Source of the DNA: Novosphingobium pentaromativorans US6-1
GTDB lineage: Bacteria; Pseudomonadota; Alphaproteobacteria; Sphingomonadales; Sphingomonadaceae
DNA: 64,000 bases
NCBI RefSeq assembly: GCF_000767465.1
Contig: NZ_CP009291.1
Coordinates: 2,391,501 to 2,455,500, forward strand
Direction: 5' to 3'
The notes below the pieces were generated by a model. That model saw only the letters and a list, made by a program, of their open reading frames with translations, was not told the DNA's origin and made no database searches. Both the position numbers and the translations under genes were made by a program. This document shows, piece after piece, positions 34,405-43,292 of this stretch. Every line of letters begins with the position of its first letter. Position 1 is the stretch's first letter.

Positions 34405-35862
34405 TTAATTCTGTGGAATTTCACCGTCCTGCAGCGGCGTGTCAACGGTCCGTGTCGATTGGGCGACCGGTGCGGGATCGTCGTCCCAGTCGAAGACCTT
34501 GCCCCTCACCCGCTCATAGTTGAGTTCGGGATCGTAGAGAATGCCGCCATCGAGGTTGAGATCGCGCGCTTCGGCGCGGCCCATGGCGGCAAGCAGGGAG
34601 AAGCCCGCGACATAGGCATTGCGCTTGGCGGTGACGAACTGGACTTCCGCATTGAGCAGTTCCTGCTCGGCATTGAGGATGTCGAGAATCGTGCGATTGC
34701 CCACTGTGTTCTCGGCTCGCACGCCTTCAAGGCTGAGCTTGGCGGCATCGACCGCGACCTGGGTCGAACGGATCAGGTCGTTGGACGCGACCCATGACGT
34801 ATAGGCCGAGCGAACTTGTGCGATAACCTGGCGCTCGATGCCGATCTCGTTCTCCAGCGCGGAGGAAGCCGATGCCTGTGCCTGCCGCCGGCGCGCCGCG
34901 GGGAGGCCGCCCTGGAACAGGGGAATCGAGATCGAGGCACCGGCCTGTGCCGATGTATCGGTCTGCGGCACGGATTCGGTGCCGATACCGCCGAGGGTGC
35001 CAAGATAATTGTTGTAGCTGCCCGAGGAAAACAGGCTGAGCTTGGGCAGCCGGCCCGCCCCGGCTACGTCGATGTCCTTTTCGGCGGCCTTGGTCCGCTC
35101 ACGCGCGGCGATCAGGTCGGGATTGTTTTCGAGGGCCTGGTCGACGGCTTCCTGCGGCGTGTTCGGCAGGTTCGGAAGCGGCGGCGGGGTCTCGAGCGCC
35201 TCCGGAGCCTTGCCGATGAGCTGGATGTAGGTCTCGCGCGCGGCGGCCAGGTTCGCCTCGGCCGCGCGGGCATCGCTTTGCGCCAACGCCAGGCGCGACT
35301 GCGACTGGGCAACGTCGGTGCGTGTGACATCGCCGATTTCGAAACGGTCGCTCGTCGCCTGGAGGTTGACCTTGAGCACGTCGACCTGGTTGCGGTTGAG
35401 CCCGACGATGGCCTCGTTGCGGATCACGTCCATGTAGGCCGCCACGACTGAGGAAAAGACCGAGCTTTCCGCACCGCGCAAGTCGGCCTGTCCGGCTTCG
35501 ACGCGGATCTTCGCGGCCTTGACCTGATTCTTGACTGCGCCGCCCGAATAGATCGGGACACTGAGGTCCGCTCCTGCGCTGACCAACCGCTCGGGGGCGG
35601 TGAAGGAAGTCGCGCTTTGCTTGACGAATTCGGTGTAGCGGCCGTTCGTGCTTACGCTTGGCAGGCCGGAGGCCTTCGCGATGGGCACGTTTTCATCCAC
35701 GCCGCGCTGCTGGGCTCGCGCGGCCTGCAGCGTCGGGTTGGTCTGATAGGCAAGGACGAGGGCCTCGCGCAGCGTGTCGGCGCGCGCGCATGGAGCCTGC
35801 ATCGCGGCGATGCAGGCCATTCCCGACAGTAGCCCGGCACGCCCCCAAACGAACCGGGTCAT
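34405..35862 (-). CDS. tolC: TolC family outer membrane efflux channel
   Basis: A 485-residue TolC-type protein, the outer-membrane duct for type I secretion and drug efflux. A signal peptide ends near ARA (about residue 28). Repeated helix-rich halves include LREALVLAYQTNPTL, VQSQSRLALAQSDARAAEANL-like and RRRQAQASASSALENEI, matching two OEP repeats. No inner-membrane pump or adaptor gene is nearby, so it may be a shared channel as in E. coli. It lies two bases downstream of the isoaspartyl methyltransferase-like gene on the same strand, as in many alphaproteobacteria. Confidence 0.92.
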   Translation of the reverse strand: MTRFVWGRAGLLSGMACIAAMQAPCARADTLREALVLAYQTNPTLQAARAQQRGVDENVPIAKASGLPSVSTNGRYTEFVKQSATSFTAPERLVSAGADLSVPIYSGGAVKNQVKAAKIRVEAGQADLRGAESSVFSSVVAAYMDVIRNEAIVGLNRNQVDVLKVNLQATSDRFEIGDVTRTDVAQSQSRLALAQSDARAAEANLAAARETYIQLIGKAPEALETPPPLPNLPNTPQEAVDQALENNPDLIAARERTKAAEKDIDVAGAGRLPKLSLFSSGSYNNYLGTLGGIGTESVPQTDTSAQAGASISIPLFQGGLPAARRRQAQASASSALENEIGIERQVIAQVRSAYTSWVASNDLIRSTQVAVDAAKLSLEGVRAENTVGNRTILDILNAEQELLNAEVQFVTAKRNAYVAGFSLLAAMGRAEARDLNLDGGILYDPELNYERVRGKVFDWDDDPAPVAQSTRTVDTPLQDGEIPQN

Positions 35863-35864
35863 GG

Positions 35865-36479
35865 TCAGAAGCTCCAGCGTTTCGGAGCCGCCAGTTCGGG
35901 GAGCGCAGGAATGCCGATTTCGGCGAGCGGGAGCAGCGACACGACGCCAGCTGCCTTGCGGCCCGACGCGAGGCGCGAGACGCCGCGTACCATGAGGCCG
36001 GTGACGATGCGGCCGTTTTCGGCAAGCTGGGCGGCGATGCCGGCAGGCAGTTCCTCGATCGCACCGTCGATCACGACGAGCGTATAACCGCCCTCACCCG
36101 CCATCGCGCCGGCTTCGGCCGGGTCGACGGCGTCGAGCGAACCCACCAGCGGACGCAGCAGCGCAGCAAGGTAGCCGGCACCGTCGCCGATGAGCAGCGC
36201 CTTGTCCTGGGCGGTGGGTTCGGCCTCGGCCAGCATCTTCGCTTGCACCAGCGGCGCGGCGAGCGAGCGGCCATTGCCGAGCGGGATCGCACGGTCGATA
36301 TAGGCGGCATCGCGCATGGTTTCGGGAACGAAGTCCTCGCGGGCGATGCCGGCCATTGCCGCAAGCACCCAGGGCTCGTTGACCCCGCTGGTGCGCAGCT
36401 GGCTGGTGATCATGGCGCGACGGGCCGCGCTCACGGAATTCTGGGCGGACGGGGCGGACCGATCCTCGGTCAAGGTCAT
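35865..36479 (-). CDS. Protein-L-isoaspartate O-methyltransferase-like protein
   Basis: A 204-residue protein related to PIMT, which repairs damaged aspartyl residues by SAM-dependent methylation. The N-terminal ARRAMITSQLRTSGV and VPETMRDAAYIDRAIPLGNGRS match the family. The SAM loop, however, reads LLIGDGAGYLAALL rather than the usual EIGTGSGYQ, and the middle is shorter, so activity is uncertain. Located just upstream of tolC on the same strand. Confidence 0.8.
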   Translation of the reverse strand: MTLTEDRSAPSAQNSVSAARRAMITSQLRTSGVNEPWVLAAMAGIAREDFVPETMRDAAYIDRAIPLGNGRSLAAPLVQAKMLAEAEPTAQDKALLIGDGAGYLAALLRPLVGSLDAVDPAEAGAMAGEGGYTLVVIDGAIEELPAGIAAQLAENGRIVTGLMVRGVSRLASGRKAAGVVSLLPLAEIGIPALPELAAPKRWSF

Positions 36480-36520
36480 TTCGTGCTGTTCCCTCGATAC
36501 TTGCAGGGCCGATGCGTGCC

Positions 36521-36539
36521 ATTTGCATGGGTTGCAAAT
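36521..36539. promoter_or_regulatory. Inverted repeat upstream of the tolC operon
   Basis: ATTTGCA and TGCAAAT around a 5-base spacer, 42 bases upstream of the methyltransferase-like start, inside the divergent gap with the fumarase gene. Candidate operator for either side. Confidence 0.45.
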
Positions 36540-36585
36540 TCGGCATTTGTGGGGCGCCTTCTAGGACAACGCGCCTGCGAGGCCA

Positions 36586-36632
36586 AGCGCTTTGACAATA
36601 CGTCCGTCGAGTTGTCGTAGCGCTTTGACGAT
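36586..36632 (+). repeat. Direct repeats in the fumarase promoter region
   Basis: Two copies of AGCGCTTTGAC(A/G)AT at 36586-36599 and 36619-36632, 33 bases apart. Each contains a TTGAC -35-like core. They precede the fumarase start by 65-98 bases. Could be tandem promoter elements or activator sites. Confidence 0.5.
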
Positions 36633-36696
36633 CACCCCGTCCCGCCGTATGGGGACCGGCAAATCCACGATTTCCGCGAACCGGGAGCGCAATTCC

Positions 36697-38220
36697 ATGG
36701 CCGATATGGTGACAATCCGCGAAGACGACCTGATCGACAGTGTCGCCGATGCCCTTCAGTACATCAGCTACTACCACCCGATGGACTACATCCGCGCGCT
36801 GGGCGACGCCTACGAGGCCGAGCAGGGCGCAGCGGCGAAAGACGCCATCGCGCAGATCCTGACCAACAGCCGCATGTGCGCCGAAGGCCATCGTCCGATC
36901 TGCCAGGACACCGGCATCGTCAACGTCTTCATCGAGTGGGGCCAGAATTGCCGTCTCGAATCCGACCGCAGCCTGCAGGAAGTGGTCGATGAAGGCGTGC
37001 GCCGCGCTTACGGCAACACGGAAAACAAGCTGCGTGCCTCGGTGCTGGCCGACCCGGCCTTCACCCGCCGCAATACCAAGGACAACACCCCGTCGGTCCT
37101 GTCCGTCTCGATGGTTCCGGGAAGCAAGGTTTCGGTCGACGTCGCGGCCAAGGGCGGCGGTTCGGAAGCCAAGTCGAAGTTCAAGATGATGAATCCCAGC
37201 GATTCGATCGTCGACTGGGTGCTGGAAATGCTGCCGCAGATGGGTGCCGGCTGGTGCCCGCCGGGCATGCTCGGCATCGGCATCGGCGGCACCGCCGAAC
37301 ACTGCGTGAAGCTGGCCAAGCAGAGCCTGATGGAACCGATCGACATGGCCCAGCTCAAGGCTCGCGGCCCGCAGAACGACATCGAGAAGCTGCGCATCGA
37401 GATCTTCGATGCAGTCAATGCCATGGGCATCGGCGCGCAGGGCCTTGGCGGCCTAGCCACCGTGCTCGACGTCAAGATCCTCGACTGGCCGTGCCATGCC
37501 GCGAACAAGCCGATCGCGATGATCCCCAACTGCGCGGCGACCCGCCATGCGCACTTCACGCTCGACGGTTCGGGCCCGAGCTTCCTCGAGACTCCCAAGC
37601 TCGACGAGTGGCCCCAGGTCGAATGGGCGCCGAGCAGCGAGGCCAAGCGCGTCAATCTCGACACCCTTACCGCCGAGGACGTGCAGAGCTGGAAGCAGGG
37701 TGACCGCCTCCTGCTCAACGGCAAGATGCTCACCGGACGCGATGCCGCGCACAAGCGCATCCAGGACATGCTCGCCAAGGGCGAGGAACTGCCCGTCGAT
37801 TTCAAGGGCCGCGTGATCTACTACGTCGGCCCGGTCGATCCGGTGCGTGACGAAGTCGTCGGCCCCGCCGGCCCGACCACCGCGACGCGCATGGACAAGT
37901 TCATGGACATGATGCTCGACCAGGGCCTGCTGGCTTGCGTCGGCAAGGCGGAGCGGGGTCCGGCGGCGACCGATTCCATCGCGCAGCACAAGTCGGCCTA
38001 CCTCATGGCCGTGGGCGGCGCGGCCTACCTCGTTGCCCGCGCGATCAAGGAAGCCAGGGTCGTCGGTTTCGAAGACCTGGGCATGGAAGCGATCTACGAG
38101 TTCACCGTCGAGGACATGCCGGTCACCGTGGCCGTCGATTCCGAAGGCAAGAACGTCCACCAGCTCGCCCCGCTGGTCTGGAAGGAAAAGATCGCCAAGG
38201 AGCATCTGCTCGCCGACTGA
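36697..38220 (+). CDS. Class I fumarate hydratase
   Basis: A 507-residue [4Fe-4S] enzyme interconverting fumarate and malate in the TCA cycle. It combines the N-terminal (GHRPICQDTGIVNVF, C69) and C-terminal fumerase domains in one chain, the FumA/FumB type. GKGGGSEAKSKFKMMNP, the stretch RAHFTLDGSGP-like MRHAHFTLDGSG and GPTTATRMDKFMD are conserved, with cysteine in IPNCAATRHA. ATG 36697 fits the family; the open frame back to 36592 overlaps the repeats. It is followed by a hairpin and the LytS gene. Confidence 0.92.
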   Translation: MADMVTIREDDLIDSVADALQYISYYHPMDYIRALGDAYEAEQGAAAKDAIAQILTNSRMCAEGHRPICQDTGIVNVFIEWGQNCRLESDRSLQEVVDEGVRRAYGNTENKLRASVLADPAFTRRNTKDNTPSVLSVSMVPGSKVSVDVAAKGGGSEAKSKFKMMNPSDSIVDWVLEMLPQMGAGWCPPGMLGIGIGGTAEHCVKLAKQSLMEPIDMAQLKARGPQNDIEKLRIEIFDAVNAMGIGAQGLGGLATVLDVKILDWPCHAANKPIAMIPNCAATRHAHFTLDGSGPSFLETPKLDEWPQVEWAPSSEAKRVNLDTLTAEDVQSWKQGDRLLLNGKMLTGRDAAHKRIQDMLAKGEELPVDFKGRVIYYVGPVDPVRDEVVGPAGPTTATRMDKFMDMMLDQGLLACVGKAERGPAATDSIAQHKSAYLMAVGGAAYLVARAIKEARVVGFEDLGMEAIYEFTVEDMPVTVAVDSEGKNVHQLAPLVWKEKIAKEHLLAD

Positions 38221-38243
38221 TCCCGGCGGGCAAGGCCGTGGGC

Positions 38244-38274
38244 ATCCGGTGCATCGACGAACGACGCACCGGAT
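38244..38274 (+). terminator. Hairpin after the fumarase gene
   Basis: Nine-base stem ATCCGGTGC / GCACCGGAT with a 13-base loop, 23 bases after the stop. No T-tract. Confidence 0.45.
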
Positions 38275-38325
38275 TCGATCGGGGAACTGGCGCGGAAGGG
38301 AACTTTCGCGCTATTCCAACCGTGC

Positions 38326-39633
38326 ATGACGGATCTTTCCTACGAACCCAGGGTTCCGGCGCGGCTGGTGCTGCTCTCGCTCGCGGCCCTGTGGGCTTGT
38401 TATTTCACGGTCGCAACGCTGCGCGGCGTGGTGATCGGCTTCGACTTCGTCTGGCCGATCATCTCGCGCCGGCTGACGATCTGCATCCTGTCCATGCTGG
38501 TCATGGTGGCGGTCTGGCCGCTGCTGCAGATGCTCGACCGCAAGTCGGCCGGGGTGCGTCTGGCCGTGGTGCTGGTGGGCGCCCTGCCCCTGTCGCTGGT
38601 CCTCAGCCTGATCAACAACTCGATCTTCTCCGACATCGAATATGACGAGGAACAGGGCGGCAAGCACCAGACCTCGGTAACGACCAATGAGGGCAACGTC
38701 CGTATATCGCGCGACGAGGCCGGAAACATCCTGGTCGACCTGCCCAACCTGCGCGAAACGGGAGGGCCCCTGGACGATGGTACCGGGGCTGCGGGGGAAC
38801 AGGCGGTCCCGGATGTTCAGGTACGCCCCACCCGGCGCAAGGACGGCGAATCCGCCATCACCATTCATACCGAAATGCCCAAGGATCCTGCATTCAAGCG
38901 CTGGGCATCCATCGCCGACACCGCATTCGGCCGCTACTTCCTAGTCCTTGCCTGGGCGGCGCTCTACTTCGCGCTGGCCAAGGCGGAGGAAGCGCGTGCG
39001 GCTGAGCGGCGCGAAGGCGAATATCGCCGTGCGGCCGAAGCGGCGGAGTTGCGCTCGCTGCGCTACCAGGTCAACCCGCACTTCCTGTTCAACACGCTCA
39101 ACTCGCTCTCCGCGCTGGTGATGACCGGCAGGCAGGACGATGCCGAAACGATGATCCAGACGCTTTCCACCTTCTACCGGCGGACCCTGTCGGGCGATCC
39201 GACCGGCGACCTGCCGCTCACGGAAGAGATCGATCTGCAGCAGCTCTATTTCGCGATCGAGGCGGTGCGTTTTCCCAATCGCTTGCTGACGACAATCGAT
39301 ATTGACGATGCCGTCGTCGATGCGAAGGTGCCGGGCATGATCCTCCAGCCGCTGGTCGAAAACTCGGTCAAGTACGCGGTCGCCGCCACGCAGAGACCGG
39401 TGACGATCGCCATTGCGGCCTATCGCGAAGGGGACGAACTGGTGATTTCGGTAAGCGACGATGGTCCCGGGGTCGATGCGGACAAGGCGCAAGGCTGCGG
39501 AATCGGTCTCGGAAATGTCCGCGACCGGCTGCGCGCGCGCTACGGCGCGGCAGCCAGCATCGATTTCGGAAAGACCCCGCATGGCGGCTTCGCCACGATC
39601 CTGAGAATGCCGCTGGAGCATGGCCGTGGCTGA
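38326..39633 (+). CDS. LytS-type sensor histidine kinase (first pair)
   Basis: A 435-residue kinase of the His_kinase/LytS family. Four membrane segments are likely: about 15-33, 50-66, 77-97 and 203-218. Between the last two is a charged loop of about 100 residues (acidic DIEYDEEQGG and a Pro/Arg stretch), probably the sensor. Autophosphorylation histidine is H252 in YQVNPHFLFNTLNS; the ATPase domain ends with a G box, DDGPGVDADKAQGCGIGLGNVRDRL. It overlaps its regulator by 14 bases. The signal is unknown. Confidence 0.9.
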   Translation: MTDLSYEPRVPARLVLLSLAALWACYFTVATLRGVVIGFDFVWPIISRRLTICILSMLVMVAVWPLLQMLDRKSAGVRLAVVLVGALPLSLVLSLINNSIFSDIEYDEEQGGKHQTSVTTNEGNVRISRDEAGNILVDLPNLRETGGPLDDGTGAAGEQAVPDVQVRPTRRKDGESAITIHTEMPKDPAFKRWASIADTAFGRYFLVLAWAALYFALAKAEEARAAERREGEYRRAAEAAELRSLRYQVNPHFLFNTLNSLSALVMTGRQDDAETMIQTLSTFYRRTLSGDPTGDLPLTEEIDLQQLYFAIEAVRFPNRLLTTIDIDDAVVDAKVPGMILQPLVENSVKYAVAATQRPVTIAIAAYREGDELVISVSDDGPGVDADKAQGCGIGLGNVRDRLRARYGAAASIDFGKTPHGGFATILRMPLEHGRG

Positions 39634-40381
39634 ACTGGACGCTGGCAACGGCGCTGCGCAAGGTCCCCTGAAGACGCTGATCGTCGATGACGAGCCGCTC
39701 GCGGTCGAGCGCATGCAGGTGATCTGCGCGCGCATGGAAGGGATCACCGTGACCGGTACCGCAAGCGACGGAGAAGCCGCGCTGCGCCTGATCGATGCGC
39801 TGAGGCCCGATCTTGTGCTGCTCGACCTGACGATGCCGGAAACCGATGGCCTTACCGTTGCCCGCAGGCTTTCCGGCAAGGCCGAGGCGCCTGCGGTGAT
39901 TTTCGTGACGGCGCACGACGAATTCGCGGTCGAGGCCTTCGATCTCGATGCGGTCGACTACGTGCTCAAGCCCGTCGCCCCCGATCGGCTGCAGCGCGCT
40001 ATCGGCCGGGTCATGGCAAGACGCGGTGAACGCAGTGTCCCGCCGAGCGAGTGGCTGGAGGAATTCTGGGTGCCGCACCGCTCCGAACTGGTCCGGATCC
40101 CGGCGAGCGACGTGCAGCGCATCGATGCCGAGCGCGACTATGTGCGCCTGCACGTGCCGGGGCAGAGCTACCTGCTGCTTCAGACCATCACCAGCCTTGA
40201 GCAGAAGCTCGATCCCGAGCGTTTTATCCGCATCCACCGCAGCTGTATCCTGCGCCGCGATTTCGTGGCCGGACTCAGGCACGAGGGGCTGGGCGTGTGG
40301 TCGGCCGAGACCGGCGACGGCGAAGCCTTGCGAATCGGCCGGACCTATCTGCCCGCTGTGAAGAAGATGGCCGGCCGCTGA
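39620..40381 (+). CDS. LytTR family response regulator (first pair)
   Basis: A 253-residue DNA-binding response regulator: receiver domain with TLIVDDEPLAVERM and phosphoacceptor D69 (LVLLDLTMPE), then a C-terminal LytTR domain with VQRIDAERDYVRLHV and RIHRSCILRRDFV. Its start lies inside the end of the kinase gene, so the two are translationally coupled. Target genes are not evident; fumarase upstream is one possibility but unproven. Confidence 0.92.
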   Translation: MAVAELDAGNGAAQGPLKTLIVDDEPLAVERMQVICARMEGITVTGTASDGEAALRLIDALRPDLVLLDLTMPETDGLTVARRLSGKAEAPAVIFVTAHDEFAVEAFDLDAVDYVLKPVAPDRLQRAIGRVMARRGERSVPPSEWLEEFWVPHRSELVRIPASDVQRIDAERDYVRLHVPGQSYLLLQTITSLEQKLDPERFIRIHRSCILRRDFVAGLRHEGLGVWSAETGDGEALRIGRTYLPAVKKMAGR

Positions 40382-40427
40382 GGCTCGCACTTCCATCTCC
40401 CCGCATTTGCCGGACGCACAAAGAAAA

Positions 40428-40460
40428 CGGCGGGCCGTGAAGCCCGCCGCAGGTATTTTT
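40428..40460. terminator. Terminator between LytTR regulator and UrcA gene
   Basis: Stem CGGCGGGC / GCCCGCCG with loop CGTGAA (40428-40449), then a T-run (TATTTTT). On the minus strand it is followed by GTTTTC. Serves the convergent pair. Confidence 0.75.
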
Positions 40461-40507
40461 CCGGGTCTTATTTTTTTGGGACCTCGTTGGTTCGCAAGGC
40501 ATCCGCC

Positions 40508-40816
40508 TCAGCCGCCGAGCTGCGCTTCCTGAGCGGCTGCGATCTTGCTCGCCATCAGCGTCTTCGCGCTTTCCAGCGCCTTGCGGTAGCACTGGGTCTT
40601 CTCGCGTGAGTGGATGCGCGAACCGGTATCGTAGCGATCGTAGTCGCAGGCGCTGCGGGCGGCACGATCGATGCGGCGTTCCAGGGTCTTCTGGCCTTCG
40701 CTGGAAGCCAGGTCGAGATCGGAATAGCGGACCGCGACGTCCTTGGCGAAAGTCGGGGCTGCGGTCAGGGCCAGGCCAAGAAGTGCGGCGGCGGCGAGCG
40801 GGGCAGTCGTGAACAT
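40508..40816 (-). CDS. UrcA family protein
   Basis: A 102-residue exported protein: signal peptide to about residue 24 (APTFAKD), then the UrcA pattern VAVRYSDLDLASSEGQKTLERRI and two cysteines (SACDYDRY, TQCYRKAL) likely forming a disulfide. Function unknown; the family is frequent in sphingomonads and Caulobacter. ATG 40816 is chosen; the frame is open back to 41065 but that part has no signal sequence. The 291-base gap upstream holds no further gene I can support. Confidence 0.85.
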   Translation of the reverse strand: MFTTAPLAAAALLGLALTAAPTFAKDVAVRYSDLDLASSEGQKTLERRIDRAARSACDYDRYDTGSRIHSREKTQCYRKALESAKTLMASKIAAAQEAQLGG

Positions 40817-41107
40817 CGTGTTTCCTCCTCGGGTCTGAGCCGGGGCGGAAGGTGTTCCGGGCGGCTCGATGTGATCGTTCTGCCGCCGATTCCCTGCGCC
40901 TTCACGCGCACGTCGACCGCGGGTCGTTCGACCTCGACGAAGGGGGTGCTGGGGGGACGAACGACATATGCACTCGACGAACGGCGAGCATCGGCCCGGA
41001 CGAAACCGTCCAATCTGCCGGTAAACGGCCGGAAGGCGCGCGATTCGGCCCCGCGATTCGCGCATGTGCTGGCAAGTTGGCTACGCGCGATGTAGGGTGC
41101 GAAGGCA

Positions 41108-41377
41108 ATGGTGGGCCTGATCATCGTCTTCTGCCTGGGCGTTCTCAATTTCGCTGCGCACAAGGCCGTTCTGGAAAGCGGGCATCCCATGCTTGCGCAG
41201 GTGCCCTGGTTCTTCCAGCCGCTGGGGGGGCGTCTCAGCCTGATCGTCGAGTTCGCGATGCTGCTGGGCGCGATGGTCATGGCAGCGGCGGGATCTTCCG
41301 GCTGGGCCTGGGTCTATGCGCTCTACACCGTGCTCAACGGCTTTTCCGCATGGCTCATCTACAGCGGCAGGGTGTGA
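41108..41377 (+). CDS. Small membrane protein, three hydrophobic segments
   Basis: An 89-residue protein with hydrophobic segments at about 3-18, 42-61 and 65-84, and a conserved-looking QVPWFFQPLGGRLSL. No family recognised. It precedes the lipid-kinase-like gene by 36 bases on the same strand, so may belong to the same operon. Confidence 0.65.
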   Translation: MVGLIIVFCLGVLNFAAHKAVLESGHPMLAQVPWFFQPLGGRLSLIVEFAMLLGAMVMAAAGSSGWAWVYALYTVLNGFSAWLIYSGRV

Positions 41378-41413
41378 CGGGAACCGCAGGGGCGCCCACC
41401 GGTTTTTCGCTAC

Positions 41414-42268
41414 ATGGGAAACGCGAAGAAAACGTGGCTCGTCTGCAATGCGGCGAGCGGCAGCAACGACGATGAAGCTGTAGCCGAACTGGTCAGCGCG
41501 CTCGACAATGCGGGCATGCCACCGGCCCGGCGGATCCGCTTTCCCGATGAAAGCGCGCCCAGCCCAGAGCAGCTCGACGCGCAAGGCGTAGATCTGCTGG
41601 TCGTGTTCGGCGGCGACGGAACCACCCATACCGTCGTTACCACCGCCTATGGTTGGGACGGCGCGTTGCTGGTTCTGCCGGGCGGGACGATGAACCTGCT
41701 GTCCAAGCGCCTGCACGGCGACGTTCCCGCGGCGCAGATCGTCGACAGGCTTGCGAAGGGCAACGCCCGCCGCGTCCGCCCGCGCGTAATCCGCTCGCGC
41801 CATGGCGAAGGGCTGACAGGCGTGCTGGCTGGGCCGGGCGCGATCTGGAACGAGGTGCGCGAGGCGATGCGTTCGTCCAACATCCTCGAAGTGGTGACGA
41901 CGACCCGTGAGGCCATTGCCCATTCCACACGCGCGCCCAAGGTGGTCTGCGAAGGTGTCGACTGCGGACGCAAGGAGGGCTATGCGGCAATCACCGTGAA
42001 CCCGCATGACACCGGCCTCGAAGTAAAAGGCTATTATGCCGAGACGCTTGGCGACTTTGCCGGGCAGGGTATCGCGCTGCTCAACCGAAACTATCGCGAT
42101 GGCCCGCATGACCAGTTGGGCATGCACGAAACCATCCGGCTCGTCTGCCCCGAGGGAGAACCCATGGGCCTGTTGATAGATGGCGAACCCTTCGACGGGG
42201 GAGCCGAGGACCAGTTTACGCTGGCAAATTGCGAAGTAGACCTGTTGGCGACTGCCGATGCACGGTAA
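41414..42268 (+). CDS. Diacylglycerol kinase-like lipid kinase
   Basis: A 284-residue protein of the DAGK catalytic family. The nucleotide motif GGDGT is at residues 66-70, followed by VLPGGTMNLLSKRLHGD. Bacterial relatives phosphorylate diacylglycerol or related lipids, but some have unknown substrates. Its end overlaps the next gene by 11 bases, suggesting joint function. Confidence 0.85.
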   Translation: MGNAKKTWLVCNAASGSNDDEAVAELVSALDNAGMPPARRIRFPDESAPSPEQLDAQGVDLLVVFGGDGTTHTVVTTAYGWDGALLVLPGGTMNLLSKRLHGDVPAAQIVDRLAKGNARRVRPRVIRSRHGEGLTGVLAGPGAIWNEVREAMRSSNILEVVTTTREAIAHSTRAPKVVCEGVDCGRKEGYAAITVNPHDTGLEVKGYYAETLGDFAGQGIALLNRNYRDGPHDQLGMHETIRLVCPEGEPMGLLIDGEPFDGGAEDQFTLANCEVDLLATADAR

Positions 42269-43139
42269 GGTCTCGAATATGTATTCCGGGCCGATCAAGC
42301 TCTTCCATCTCAGCGACATCCATTTCGGGTTGGAAGATCGCGAAGCCCTCGCCTGGGTGGAGCAGTGCATTGCGCGCGAGAAGCCGCATGCGGTCGCAAT
42401 CACCGGCGACCTGACGATGCGCGCGCGGCATCGCGAATTCGCTGCGGCGACCGACTGGATTTCCGCGCTCGACGTGCCGGTGACGGTCGAAGTGGGCAAT
42501 CACGACATGCCCTATTTCAACCTGCTTGAGCGTTTCACCACGCCCTACAAGCGGTTTCACAAGATCGAACGCGTGGTCGAGGCGCAGCTGGACCTGCCCG
42601 ATCTCGCCATCGTGCCGCTCAAGACGGCGACCCGGGCGCAGTGGCGCTTTCCCTGGTCGAACGGCTGGGTGACGCCCAAGGCACTGGAAGAGACTCTGGC
42701 CGCGATCGACGCGCATCCTCCTGGGACCCGCATTCTGGTTACGGCGCACCACCCGCTTACCGAACGCGGCCCCGGCGGCAAGCTCCTCACGATTGACGGA
42801 ACGCGGGCGATGGAAGCGCTGGCCGAGCGCAAGGTCGCTGCGATCCTGACCGGGCACATCCACGATCCGTTCGATCTTCTCGAGCAGACCGCGCGCGGGC
42901 CGCTGCGCATGATCGGTGCCGGCACGCTTTCGCGCCGCATCCGTTCGACGCCGCCGAGCTTCAACGAGATCCTGATCGACGGGGACGAGATCCGGGTCAC
43001 CGCCCGCAATCTCGAGCAGGTCCCCACGCCCGACATGCAGATCCGCGAAGTGCCGGAGAACGCAATGCCGCCGCGCGAAAGCGACGAACCGGTGGCGCCG
43101 GTCCACGCCGTCCCTCCTGTCGATCCGCCGGTGCACTGA
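42258..43139 (+). CDS. Calcineurin-like metallophosphoesterase
   Basis: A 293-residue metallophosphoesterase with LFHLSDIHFG (D20, H22), AITGDLTMRARHREF, VGNHDMP and ILVTAHHPL, ending with GHIHDPFD. These are the five metal-binding motifs of the family. The C-terminal 30 residues are Pro-rich. Substrate unknown; with the overlapping lipid kinase a phospholipid or nucleotide ester is a guess. The start at 42258 overlaps the kinase gene; ATG 42279 (residue 8) is an alternative. Confidence 0.88.
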   Translation: MHGKVSNMYSGPIKLFHLSDIHFGLEDREALAWVEQCIAREKPHAVAITGDLTMRARHREFAAATDWISALDVPVTVEVGNHDMPYFNLLERFTTPYKRFHKIERVVEAQLDLPDLAIVPLKTATRAQWRFPWSNGWVTPKALEETLAAIDAHPPGTRILVTAHHPLTERGPGGKLLTIDGTRAMEALAERKVAAILTGHIHDPFDLLEQTARGPLRMIGAGTLSRRIRSTPPSFNEILIDGDEIRVTARNLEQVPTPDMQIREVPENAMPPRESDEPVAPVHAVPPVDPPVH

Positions 43140-43191
43140 AGGTCGGCAGGGCGATCCTTCCGGGATGGTGCCTGCGATCCGAGATGCAGAA

Positions 43192-43223
43192 AAGGCCGCA
43201 CCGTCTCATGACGATGCGGCCTT
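43192..43223. terminator. Bidirectional terminator after the metallophosphoesterase gene
   Basis: AAGGCCGCA / TGCGGCCTT with an inner CGTC / GACG and a TCAT loop; the ends provide T-richness in both directions. Lies between convergent genes. Confidence 0.75.
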
Positions 43224-43292
43224 CTTCATGGATCGACCGCCGCACGGCGGGGGGATTCGGTGCGGCGGAAGACTCCTCCCTTTGCGATATTC

